The notes beneath the pieces are model-generated. The model did no database searches, was not told the DNA's origin, and saw only the letters and a program-made list of their open reading frames with translations. A program made the translations under genes and the position numbers. A DNA stretch of 64,000 nucleotides from Kitasatospora phosalacinea (GTDB lineage Bacteria > Actinomycetota > Actinomycetes > Streptomycetales > Streptomycetaceae), in assembly GCF_000716545.1 (NCBI RefSeq), contig NZ_JNWZ01000006.1:62001-126000 (forward strand), written 5' to 3'. Positions within the stretch are counted from its first letter, which is position 1. Each line of letters begins with the position of its first letter. Of the stretch, positions 52,289-64,000 are shown in pieces.

Positions 52289-52345
52289 CCGATCCCCTTC
52301 GGCGCCGAATAACACCTACTGACGGATCGTCATCCTAATTGGGGA

Positions 52346-53215
52346 TCAGGTGGTCCGGAGGATCTCCGCGAGAAGTCCCCTGGTCTCCTCCTCGCCCAGC
52401 GCGGCCGCCGACACCCGCTCCAGCGCCGTCGCGTACTCGGCCACCTCGGCCGGCTTGTCCAGGTACAGCGCGGTGGTGAACTGCTCGACGTAGACCACGT
52501 CCGCCAAGTCCGGCTCGGGGAAGCACAGCACCGTGAACGCCCCGCTGTCGGCCGCCAGCGCGCCCATCCCCAGCGGCAGCACCCGCAGGCTGATCGTCCC
52601 GCGCAGCGACAGCTCCGACAGCCGCGCCAGCTGCGCCCGCATCACCTCCGGCCCCCCGCAGGGGCGGCGCAGCGCCGTCTCGTCGACGATCAGCTCCAGC
52701 CGGGCCGTCGCCCCCTCGGCGAGGAAGCGCTCCTGCCGGCGCATCCGGACCGCGGCCCGGCGCCCGATCTCCTCCTCGGACGCGGCGGGGCTGCCGGCCC
52801 GCATCACCGCGTACGCGTACTCGGGGGTCTGCAGCAGGCCGGGCACGAACTGCACCTCGTAGCTGCGCACCAGGTCGGCCGCGTCCTCCAGGTTGAGGTA
52901 CGTCTGGAACCAGCCGGGCACCACGTCTCCGTAACCGTGCCACCAGGACGGGGCGTTGGTGCCGCCGACCAGGCCGAGCAGGGCGGCGCGGGACTCCTCG
53001 TCGTCGACGCCGTAGAGCGTCAGCAGGTCCGCCACGTCGCGCTGCTTGAAGCCGACCCGGCCGAGCTCCATCCGGCTGATCTTCGACTCCGAGGCCCGGA
53101 TCGAGTACCCGGCGTCCTCCCGGGTCACGCCGCGGGCCTCGCGCAGGCGCCGCAACTGGGCGCCCAACTGGATGCGACGCGCGGTCGCACCGCTGCCCGT
53201 CTGCAGGCCCGTCAT
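52346..53215 (-). CDS. XRE-family regulator with DUF5753 (Scr1 type)
   Basis: A 289-aa regulator. The HTH is at about 13-70 (RIQLGAQLRRLREARGVTREDAGYSIRASESKISRMELGRVGFKQRDVADLL). The DUF5753 domain (about 95-275) is recognised by GWFQTYLNLEDAADLVRSYEVQFVPGLLQTPEYAYAVMR and LRVLPLGMGALA. Members normally sit beside a 60-70 aa DUF397 partner; I find none here. ATG 53215; the extension to 53305 is not coding. The gene ends 57 bp before the aldehyde dehydrogenase start. Confidence 0.94.
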   Translation of the reverse strand: MTGLQTGSGATARRIQLGAQLRRLREARGVTREDAGYSIRASESKISRMELGRVGFKQRDVADLLTLYGVDDEESRAALLGLVGGTNAPSWWHGYGDVVPGWFQTYLNLEDAADLVRSYEVQFVPGLLQTPEYAYAVMRAGSPAASEEEIGRRAAVRMRRQERFLAEGATARLELIVDETALRRPCGGPEVMRAQLARLSELSLRGTISLRVLPLGMGALAADSGAFTVLCFPEPDLADVVYVEQFTTALYLDKPAEVAEYATALERVSAAALGEEETRGLLAEILRTT

Positions 53216-53344
53216 TGCAAACCCTCCGCCCCAGGAACGCCGAGTGGACCTCGTGGGAAGCAGTCTGCCACTGGGCGGCGACACTCCGCGAGGTCCTTCC
53301 GGCATTTGGCCAATCCGTTGTACTGGCGCGGGTTTCGACTCCGC

Positions 53345-56002
53345 TCAGGACAGCGCGGGCAGCACCTCCGCGAGGTCGGTCCGGGAGCTCACCCCGAGCT
53401 TCGGGTAGGCCTTGTACAGGTGGTGCCCGACGGTCCGGGCGCTCAGGAACAGCTGCGCGGCGATGTCCCGGTTGGACAGGCCCTGCGCGGCCAGCCGGAC
53501 GATCTGCGACTCCTGCGGGGTCAGCCCGGCCACCGTCCGGGCCGGGCCGGCGGCGGCGGGCGCGCCGGTCGCGTCCAGCTCCAGCCGGGCCCGCTCGGCC
53601 CAGGGCCCGGCGCCCAGCCGGCGCAGCGCCTGCTCGGCGGAGCGCAGCGGCGCCCTGGCCTCGGCCCGGCGGCGGACGCGGCGCAGCCACTCGCCGTACA
53701 GCAGCTCGGTGCGGGCCTGCTCCCAGGGGCGGGGCTGTTCGGCGTGCCGGGCCAGCGCCCGGAGGTAGAGGTCCTCGGCGAACTCGTCGGGGGCGAGCAG
53801 CGCGTGGCAGCGGTGCACCAGGGCGCGGGCCCAGGGCCGGCCGGAGCGCTCCGCCCACCGCTCGAAGCGGGCCAGCGGCTCGGCGCACTCCTCGCCGCGG
53901 CGCAGCCGGACCGCGGCCTCCACCAGGTCGGGCACCGCGCGGACGGCACAGACGTGGTAGCCGTGCGCGCCGCCGGTGAGCGCGGCCAGCTGCCCGTGGG
54001 CGTCCTCGGCCCGGCCCGCGCCGAGGTCGAGCAGGCCGAGCCCCCAGCGGGCCCAGGGGGTGCCGGCGCCGCCCCGGGCGAAGGCCGCGGCGGCCTGCTC
54101 CCGGCAGGGCCCGGCCTCGCCGCGGGCCGCGGCCAGGTACGCCTGGAAGCCGTGCAGCTGGCCGGTCCACAGCGGCTGCCCGCTGTCCTGGGCCAGCCGC
54201 AGCGCCTCGGCGGCGTGGTCGGCGGCCAGGGCGGGGCGGCCGTCGAAGAGTTCGGCCTCGGCGAGGAAGAACAGCAGGGTGGGCAGCGTCCCGAAGGCGC
54301 CGCTCTCGCGGGCCTCGCGGACCAGGCGGCGGGAGAGGTCCAGCACCTCGGCGTCGTGGCCGGGCACCAGCCCGGCCCCGCAGGGCAGCACCAGGTCGAC
54401 GGGGACGGCGGCGCCGGCCGCCCGGGCCGCCCGCTCGGCCTCGGGCAGCGACGGGCCGTCCGCGCCGCCCAGCGCGGCGGCCAGGTAGCGCGCCACCGGG
54501 GCCAGCGGGTCGCCGTCCGGCAGCGGGAGCCCGGCGAGCGACGCCAGGGCCCGCCGCACGGACGGGAGTTCGTCGTACCAGGCGACGTGCACGGCCTGCA
54601 CCAGGACGCGGGCCGCCGGGCCGGGGTGCTCCTCGGCGACCAGGGCGGCGGCGTCGGTCAGCCGCCGGTGCGCGGAGCGGTTCTCGCCGCGCCAGAACTC
54701 GGCGACGCCGCGGGCGAACAGCAGGTGGGCCCGGGTGACCGGGTCGGCGTCGGGGCGGTCGGCGGCGGCGGCGAGCCGCTCGGCGCGCTCCACCTCACCG
54801 GCCTCCAGCGCGGCCTCCACCGCCTCCACCGTCCACTTCCGGGCCAGTTCCGGGTCGGGGCTGAGCCGGGCGGCCCGCTCGTAGGCCGCCGACGCGCCGG
54901 TGTGCCCGCCGCGGGAGGCGGCCGCGCCGGCCGCCGCCGCCAGTTCCGCCGCCGCCCCGGCGTCCCGTCCGCCGGCCGCCAGCGCCCGGTGCCAGGCCCG
55001 CCGCAGCGCCTGGTCGGGCCGGTAGGCGCCGGCCAGCGCCCGGTGGGCGTCCAGCCGGTCGGCGAGCGGCGCCCGGTCGACCAGGGCGGAGCGCAGCAGC
55101 GGGTGCCGGAAGGCGACCCGGCCGGCCGCCAGGTCGACGCTCAGCAGGCCCTGCCGTTCGGCGGGCGCCAGGTCGTCCGGGGCCAGCCCGCTGTCCTGCG
55201 CGGCCCGCAGCAGCACCTCCAGCTCGCCGCTCTCCTCCAGCGCGGCCAGCAGCAGCCAGCGCTGGGCGGCGGCGGGCAGCCGGCTGACCTGGCCGTGGTA
55301 GGCCAGCCGCAGCCGTCCGGCGGGCGGCAGGGCGCCGGAGGCGCCGGCGGCGGGCAGTTCGCGCAGCGCCAGCGGGTTGCCCCGGGCGGCGCGCAGCACC
55401 GCGGCCGGGTCGGCGAGCCCCGGCGCGACCGAGGCCAGCAGGGCGGCCGCGTCGGGTTCGGCGAGCGGCTCCACCCGCAGTTCGGGCAGCCCGGTCCGGT
55501 CCGGCCCGTCGTCCCGGGTGGCCAGCAGCAGCGCGACGCGCTCCGCGCCCAGTCGGCGGGCGGCGAGCCGCAGCGCCGCGGCGGACTCCGGGTCGGCCCA
55601 CTGCTCGTCGTCCAGCAGGACCAGCACCGGCCGGTGATCGGCGAGGTCGCCCAGCAGCGTCAGCACCGCGAGGCCGACCAGCAGCCGGTCGCCGGGCGGG
55701 CCGTCCGCCAGCCCCAACGTGCGTTCCAGCGCGGCCCGTTGCGGCCCGGGCAGGCCGTCGAGCTCGCCCAGTACGGGTGCCAGCAGCTGGCTGAGCACGG
55801 CGTACGGCAGGCTGGCCTCCGACTCCACCCCGGCCGCCCGCAGCACCCGCCACCCGGTGGCCGCGCCGGCCACCGCGTCCAGCAGCGCGCTCTTGCCGAT
55901 GCCCGGCTCGCCGCGCAGCACCAGTGCCCCGGCCCGCCCCCCGGTTGCCGCCGCGAGCAGCCGGTCGACCGCCGCCCGTTCCGTCCCCCGTCCGTACAGC
56001 AT
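53345..56002 (-). CDS. LuxR-family regulator with N-terminal AAA ATPase (LAL type)
   Basis: An 885-aa large ATP-binding LuxR-family protein. The P-loop is LRGEPGIGKSALLDAVAG (about 29-46), Walker B is PVLVLLDDEQWADPESA, and the long middle region (about 300-800) is helical TPR-like. The C-terminal HTH is LTPQESQIVRLAAQGLSNRDIAAQLFLSARTVGHHLYKAYPKLGVSSRTDLAEVL. These proteins activate pathway genes, often antibiotic or sugar operons, but the target is unknown. On the minus strand TAGGGT ends six bases before ATG 56002, so it may be leaderless. It is divergent from the NTF2-like gene (107 bp). Confidence 0.95.
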   Translation of the reverse strand: MLYGRGTERAAVDRLLAAATGGRAGALVLRGEPGIGKSALLDAVAGAATGWRVLRAAGVESEASLPYAVLSQLLAPVLGELDGLPGPQRAALERTLGLADGPPGDRLLVGLAVLTLLGDLADHRPVLVLLDDEQWADPESAAALRLAARRLGAERVALLLATRDDGPDRTGLPELRVEPLAEPDAAALLASVAPGLADPAAVLRAARGNPLALRELPAAGASGALPPAGRLRLAYHGQVSRLPAAAQRWLLLAALEESGELEVLLRAAQDSGLAPDDLAPAERQGLLSVDLAAGRVAFRHPLLRSALVDRAPLADRLDAHRALAGAYRPDQALRRAWHRALAAGGRDAGAAAELAAAAGAAASRGGHTGASAAYERAARLSPDPELARKWTVEAVEAALEAGEVERAERLAAAADRPDADPVTRAHLLFARGVAEFWRGENRSAHRRLTDAAALVAEEHPGPAARVLVQAVHVAWYDELPSVRRALASLAGLPLPDGDPLAPVARYLAAALGGADGPSLPEAERAARAAGAAVPVDLVLPCGAGLVPGHDAEVLDLSRRLVREARESGAFGTLPTLLFFLAEAELFDGRPALAADHAAEALRLAQDSGQPLWTGQLHGFQAYLAAARGEAGPCREQAAAAFARGGAGTPWARWGLGLLDLGAGRAEDAHGQLAALTGGAHGYHVCAVRAVPDLVEAAVRLRRGEECAEPLARFERWAERSGRPWARALVHRCHALLAPDEFAEDLYLRALARHAEQPRPWEQARTELLYGEWLRRVRRRAEARAPLRSAEQALRRLGAGPWAERARLELDATGAPAAAGPARTVAGLTPQESQIVRLAAQGLSNRDIAAQLFLSARTVGHHLYKAYPKLGVSSRTDLAEVLPALS

Positions 56003-56109
56003 GGGTCGACCCTACCTATACGCGACCGATTCCCCGGGCTCCCGGTCTCCGTAACGTCTTGTCCCGCAAGGGGAACCACGGAGAACGAAGCAGAACGAAG
56101 GAGCCCACG
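56003..56109. promoter_or_regulatory. Divergent promoter region, LAL regulator / NTF2-like gene
   Basis: TAGGGT (minus strand, 56014-56009) or TATAGG (56020-56015) are -10 candidates for the regulator. The NTF2-like gene is preceded by AGAACGAAGGAG, a clear ribosome site. No long dyad is seen. Confidence 0.45.
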
Positions 56110-56475
56110 ATGGACCTGCAGAACCTCGCCGAGCGCTACCTCGCCGCCTGGAACGAGACCGACCCGGCCGCCCGCCGCAAGCTGGTCGAGGAGACCTGGG
56201 CCGCCGACGGCAGCTACACCGACCCGCTGGTGGAGGCCCGCGGCCACGAGCAGTTCGACGCCACCCTGGCCGCCGTCCAGGACCAGTTCGCCGGGCTGGT
56301 CTTCCGCCTCGGCGGCCCGGTCGACGCCCACCACGACGTCGCCCGCTTCACCTGGGAGCTGGCCCCGGAGGGCGCCGCGGAGCCCCTGGTGATCGGCTTC
56401 GACGTCCTCACCGCCACCGAGGACGGCCGGATCGCCACCGTGGTCGGCTTCCTGGACAAGGTCCCGACGGCCTGA
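56110..56475 (+). CDS. NTF2-like (SnoaL-type) protein
   Basis: A 121-aa cone-shaped alpha+beta barrel protein. LAERYLAAWNETDPAARRKLVEETWAADGSYTDPLVEARGHEQFDATLAAVQDQF is the typical first half. The tail VIGFDVLTATEDGRIATVVGFLDKVP completes the fold. Members include polyketide cyclases, isomerases and small binding proteins; without catalytic residues it is probably a binding or unknown enzyme. ATG 56110 follows GAAGGAG. It is divergent from the LAL regulator and a likely target of it. It ends at a terminator shared with gltD. Confidence 0.9.
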   Translation: MDLQNLAERYLAAWNETDPAARRKLVEETWAADGSYTDPLVEARGHEQFDATLAAVQDQFAGLVFRLGGPVDAHHDVARFTWELAPEGAAEPLVIGFDVLTATEDGRIATVVGFLDKVPTA

Positions 56476-56495
56476 AACCCGCCGGAGAACGGACA

Positions 56496-56538
56496 ACGAC
56501 GCCTGCCCTTACCTGGTCGGGGAGTGGGCAGGCGTCGT
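56496..56538. terminator. Bidirectional terminator between NTF2-like gene and gltD
   Basis: Arms ACGACGCCTGCCC (56496-56508) and GGGCAGGCGTCGT (56526-56538) form a perfect 13-bp stem with a 17-nt loop. Confidence 0.85.
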
Positions 56539-56629
56539 GATGACCGGGTCCCGGCGGCTCTGGCGGGTCGGTGTTTGTCGGCCGTACCCCCCTCGCGGGG
56601 GGCGTGGGCGTTCTCGGGGCGGTGGTCGG

Positions 56630-58082
56630 TCAGACCACCAGCGAGCGGTCGGTCGGCTTGATCGGGGCGGGGAGCGCGGTCTTGCCGCCCAGGTACCTGT
56701 CGACCGCCGAGGCGGCCGAACGGCCCTCCGCGATCGCCCAGACGATCAGCGACTGGCCGCGACCGGCGTCACCGCAAACGTACACCCCGTCGACGTTGGT
56801 GCCGAACTTGCCGTCGCGGGCGACGTTGCCGCGGGCGTCGAGGTCGACGCCGAGCTGCTCCACGAGGCCGTTCTTGACGTCGGTGCCGGTGAAGCCCATG
56901 GCGAGGGTGACGAGCTGGGCCGGGATGACCTTCTCGCTGCCGGGGACGGGCTCGAACCTGCCGTCCTTGAACTCGACCTCGACCAGGTGCAGCTCCTGGA
57001 CGTTGCCGTCCTCGTCGCCGGCGAAGTGGGTGGTGGAGACGGAGTAGATCCGCTCGCCGCCCTCCTCGTGGGCCGAGGTGACCTTGTAGGTCATCGGCAT
57101 GGTCGGCCAGGGCTGGTTGGCCGGGCGGTCCTCGGACGGCCGCGGCATGATCTCCAGCTGGGTGACGGAGAGGGCGCCCTGGCGGTGCGCGGTGCCGACG
57201 CAGTCCGCGCCGGTGTCGCCGCCGCCGATGACGACCACGTGCTTGCCCTTGGCCGAGATCGGGGAGTCGACGTAGTCGCCCTCCTGGACCTTGTTGGCCA
57301 GCGGCAGGTACTCCATCGCCTGGTGGACGCCGTTCAGCTCCCGGCCGGGGACGGGCAGGTCGCGGGCGGTGGTGGCGCCGGCCGCGATGACGACCGCGTC
57401 GAAGCGCGAGCGCAGGTCCTGGCCGCTGATGTCGACGCCGGCCTCGACGCCGGTGCGGAAGCGGGTGCCCTCCGCGCGCATCTGCTCGATGCGGCGGTTG
57501 ATGTGGCGCTTCTCCATCTTGAACTCGGGGATGCCGTAGCGCAGCAGGCCGCCGATGCGGTCGGCGCGCTCGTACACCACCACGGTGTGCCCGGCCCGGG
57601 TGAGCTGCTGGGCGGCGGCCAGGCCGGCCGGGCCGGAGCCGATCACGGCGACGGTCTTGCCGGACAGGCGCTCGGGGACCTGCGGGGTGACCCCGCCGCG
57701 GTCCCAGGCCTTGTCGATGATGGTGACCTCGACGTTCTTGATGGTCACCGCGTCCTGGTTGATGCCGAGCACGCACGCCGACTCGCACGGAGCCGGGCAC
57801 AGGCGGCCGGTGAACTCCGGGAAGTTGTTGGTGGCGTGCAGCCGCTCGATCGCGCCGGACCAGTCGTCCCGGTAGGCGAGGTCGTTCCACTCGGGGATCA
57901 GGTTCCCGAGCGGGCAGCCGTTGTGGCAGAACGGGATGCCGCAGTCCATGCAGCGACCGGCCTGCTTGCTGATGATCGGAAGGAGGCTGCGCTCGACGTA
58001 GACCTCGTTCCAGTCACGGAGCCGGACGTCCACCGGACGGCGCTCCGCCAGCTGCTTGGGCGTGGTCAGGAAGCCCTTGGGG

Positions 58083-58090
<8 letters not shown>
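56630..58090 (-). CDS. gltD: Glutamate synthase small (beta) subunit
   Basis: A 486-aa FAD-dependent NADPH oxidoreductase that feeds electrons to GltB. Iron-sulfur cysteine clusters lie in [17 protein letters not shown] and [13 protein letters not shown]. The FAD motif is [43 protein letters not shown], and a second nucleotide site is [14 protein letters not shown]. The C-terminus has [21 protein letters not shown] 58090 overlaps the gltB stop by 8 bp, so translation is coupled. It acts in the cytosol. Confidence 0.97.
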
Positions 58091-62678
<4,588 letters not shown>

Positions 62679-62887
62679 CGGCTCTCCCGTCGTCGTAAAC
62701 AGTTGCTTCATGCAAAGGGACGACGTTGGCCCTGATGCGATTTGTCGGTGCAGGTTACATGATGCCGCCTGGCCCGGGAAGTGGATTCCTGCGTCCACAT
62801 CCCGGACTGATCCCCAGGTCAGGGGGCGGATGGGGGGAAGGCGCAGCGTCGCGCGTTCCCTCCAGTGTGCCCTGTGCCGAAGGCCGT

Positions 62888-62903
62888 GAAACAGGGGCGA
62901 AAC
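62888..62903. promoter_or_regulatory. Possible GlnR-like half-sites in the gltB leader
   Basis: GAAAC-N6-GAAAC matches the spacing of a GlnR box (GTNAC-N6-GAAAC) with one changed half. A third, poorer unit GCCAC follows after six more bases (62910-62914). Confidence 0.3.
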
Positions 62904-63019
62904 CCCCTCGCCACACACGTCTCGGCCGTTCCACCTGGGAATCTTCGAAGTCGACGCCGCCCCCGCTTTTGATTTCGGGGGTCGACAGCCGGATGTCGAG
63001 ACTAGGGCAAGGCGCAGGC

Positions 63020-63052
63020 TCAGGCCCATGTGCGGAACATCACGCGTTCCAT
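63020..63052 (-). CDS. Predicted leaderless 10-codon upstream ORF of gltB
   Basis: The minus strand reads a complete ORF for the peptide [10 protein letters not shown] followed by TGA. Its ATG is exactly seven bases after the TATAGT box, so the predicted transcription start is the A of the ATG. Leaderless mRNAs starting with ATG are common in actinobacteria. The peptide has no run of one amino acid, so classical attenuation is not evident. It may simply be chance; ribosome profiling would decide. Confidence 0.4.
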   Translation of the reverse strand: MERVMFRTWA

Positions 63053-63058
63053 GGCATA

Positions 63059-63087
63059 ACTATACAGAGGTCTGGATTTTCGTACAA
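63059..63087 (-). promoter_or_regulatory. gltB promoter
   Basis: On the minus strand TTGTAC (63087-63082) and TATAGT (63064-63059) are separated by 17 bp, a strong housekeeping-like promoter. The predicted start is 63052, giving a leader of about 374 nt. Confidence 0.75.
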
Positions 63088-63139
63088 GGCTGTTCGGATG
63101 AGGGCCGGACGACGGCCGGGTGACGGGCCGGGCGGCGGG

Positions 63140-63880
63140 TCAGCCGACGGCTCCGCCGATCAGCCGTCCCAGCAGGTAGGTGACGCCCGCCGCGGCCCCG
63201 CCCAGCACCAGTTGCCGCAGGCCGGAGAACCACCAGCTGCGGGCCGTCACCCGGGCCACCACCGCGCCGCAGCCGAACAGGCCGAGCACCGCCAGCAGGG
63301 CGGCCGGCCACAGCGTGGTCGCGCCCAGCAGGTAGGGCAGCACCGGCAGCAGCGCGCCGAGCGCGAAGCAGCCGAACGAGGAGAACGCGGCCACCAGCGG
63401 CGAGGGCAGGTCGTCCGGGTCGACGCCGAGCTCTTCCCGGGCGTGCACGGCCAGCGTGGTCTCCGGGTCGGCGGACAGCTGCCGGGCCACCTCGTGGGCC
63501 AGCTCCGGGTCGACGCCCTTGGCCACGTACAGCTGGGCCAGCTCGGCCAGCTCGCCCTGCGGGTTGCGCCGCAGCTCGATCCGCTCGGCCTCCAACTCGG
63601 CCTCCACCAGCTCGCGCTGGGAGGCCACCGAGGTGTACTCGCCGGCCGCCATGGAGAACGCGCCGGCCGCCAGGCCGGCCAGGCCGGTGAGCACCACGGT
63701 GCTCGGGGCGGCCGCGCCGCCGACCACGCCGGTCATCAGCGCGAAGTTGGAGACCAGGCCGTCCATCGCGCCGAACACGGCCGGGCGCAGCCAGCCGCCG
63801 TTGACGTCCCGGTGGTGGTCGGCGTCGGGTATCCGGGGCTGCGGGCTGTCGGTCTGCGGGCCTGCGGTGACGGTGCTCAT
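63140..63880 (-). CDS. VIT1/CCC1-family transporter
   Basis: A 246-aa membrane protein of the iron/manganese transporter family. It has five expected helices: WLRPAVFGAMDGLVSNFALMTGVVGG and VVLTGLAGLAAGAFSMAAGEYTSVASQREL (family signature) in the first half; the last three helices are FSSFGCFALGALLPVLPYLLGA, LWPAALLAVLGLFGCGAVVARV and LRQLVLGGAAAGVTYLLGRLIGG. The cytoplasmic metal-binding domain between them is Glu-rich (AELEAERIELRRNPQGELAEL). It exports or stores Fe2+ or Mn2+. The ATG at 63880 follows GGGGAG; the frame is open to the window edge. Confidence 0.92.
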   Translation of the reverse strand: MSTVTAGPQTDSPQPRIPDADHHRDVNGGWLRPAVFGAMDGLVSNFALMTGVVGGAAAPSTVVLTGLAGLAAGAFSMAAGEYTSVASQRELVEAELEAERIELRRNPQGELAELAQLYVAKGVDPELAHEVARQLSADPETTLAVHAREELGVDPDDLPSPLVAAFSSFGCFALGALLPVLPYLLGATTLWPAALLAVLGLFGCGAVVARVTARSWWFSGLRQLVLGGAAAGVTYLLGRLIGGAVG

Positions 63881-63982
63881 GCTGGCGGCTCCCCTTCCGG
63901 GCGCGGCGGATCCCCCCGGGCCGCGCGTCGGCCGGGTTGCCGGGCCTCTCGAACGTACCCGTTTTGACCTGCCGCTTTCCAG

Positions 63983-63998
63983 CAAAGTAAGCCTGCCC
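63983..63998 (-). promoter_or_regulatory. Weak iron-box-like sequence upstream of the VIT1-type gene
   Basis: On the plus strand AAGTAAGCCTGCCC (63985-63998) matches 11 of 14 bases of a DtxR/IdeR-type core as I remember it (AGGTAAGCCTAACC). It lies about 110 bp before the start codon, at the window edge. Confidence 0.3.
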
Positions 63999-64000
63999 AA

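Larger units (their letters stand above)
62679..63139. other. gltB leader and promoter region
   Basis: 461 bp between gltB and the VIT1-type gene, both on the minus strand. It holds a promoter at 63059-63087 and a predicted 10-codon upstream ORF (63020-63052). A hairpin is built from GTCGAC repeats and a CCCCC/GGGGG stem (62950-62986). A GAAAC-N6-GAAAC pair lies at 62888-62903, and a small dyad TTGC-N5-GCAA is at 62703-62715. No other gene is seen. Confidence 0.5.

Overview
The window is a stretch of chromosome from a high-GC actinomycete, most probably a streptomycete (Streptomyces or Kitasatospora). The evidence is GC-rich third codon positions, frequent GTG starts and GTGA stop/start overlaps, Tat and lipobox exports, a twin malto-oligosyltrehalose pathway, an ANTAR response regulator, a SAV2148-type HEPN protein, an Scr1-type XRE regulator and a DUF574-type methyltransferase. 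As I remember the family, the order coaE / rpsA / methyltransferase / polA / thioesterase / livKHMGF / ANTAR regulator / pyk / 5'-nucleotidase / gltDB is conserved core synteny in Streptomyces. No phage, insertion sequence, integrase, CRISPR array or secondary-metabolite cluster is visible.

Layout. 1-6.3 kb: a partial CPBP-type membrane protein, a small hypothetical, a MarR regulator, a DEAD-box RNA helicase, a cold-shock protein and a first MMPL transporter. 6.8-13.3 kb: a divergent second MMPL transporter overlapping a phosphotransferase, a lipid-anchored polysaccharide deacetylase, a DnaQ-like exonuclease and the SAV2148-type protein. 13.7-20.9 kb: glgX, an SDR oxidoreductase, treY and treZ, the set that turns glycogen-type glucan into trehalose. 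20.9-23.1 kb: a two-gene (split) transketolase divergent from soxR, with a perfect SoxR-like dyad between them. 23.2-28.3 kb: DUF574-type methyltransferase, membrane-anchored hypothetical, coaE, a decayed MBL-fold gene and a third MMPL transporter.

28.4-37.4 kb: rpsA with a clear promoter and terminator, methyltransferase, hrpB helicase, GNAT acetyltransferase and polA. 37.5-44.9 kb: PaaI-type thioesterase, membrane-anchored hypothetical and the complete branched-chain amino-acid ABC importer livKHMGF. 45-50.5 kb: ANTAR response regulator, an unusual tRNA with a CAA anticodon, a lipoprotein, pyruvate kinase and a Tat-exported 5'-nucleotidase. 50.8-56.5 kb: aldehyde dehydrogenase, Scr1-type regulator lacking a DUF397 partner, and a large LuxR-type (LAL) regulator divergent from a small NTF2-like protein. 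56.6-63.9 kb: gltD and gltB (glutamate synthase) preceded by a long structured leader, then a VIT1/CCC1 transporter.

The most interesting signals are regulatory: (i) the SoxR-type operator set in a 19-bp-spaced promoter of the split transketolase; (ii) a predicted leaderless 10-codon upstream ORF at the 5' end of an approximately 370-nt gltB leader; (iii) a Leu-anticodon tRNA without the long variable arm; (iv) two different operator arrays between the divergent MMPL genes with no regulator gene beside them; and (v) a terminator-like hairpin inside the cold-shock gene leader. All were found by eye; no alignment or folding program was run.
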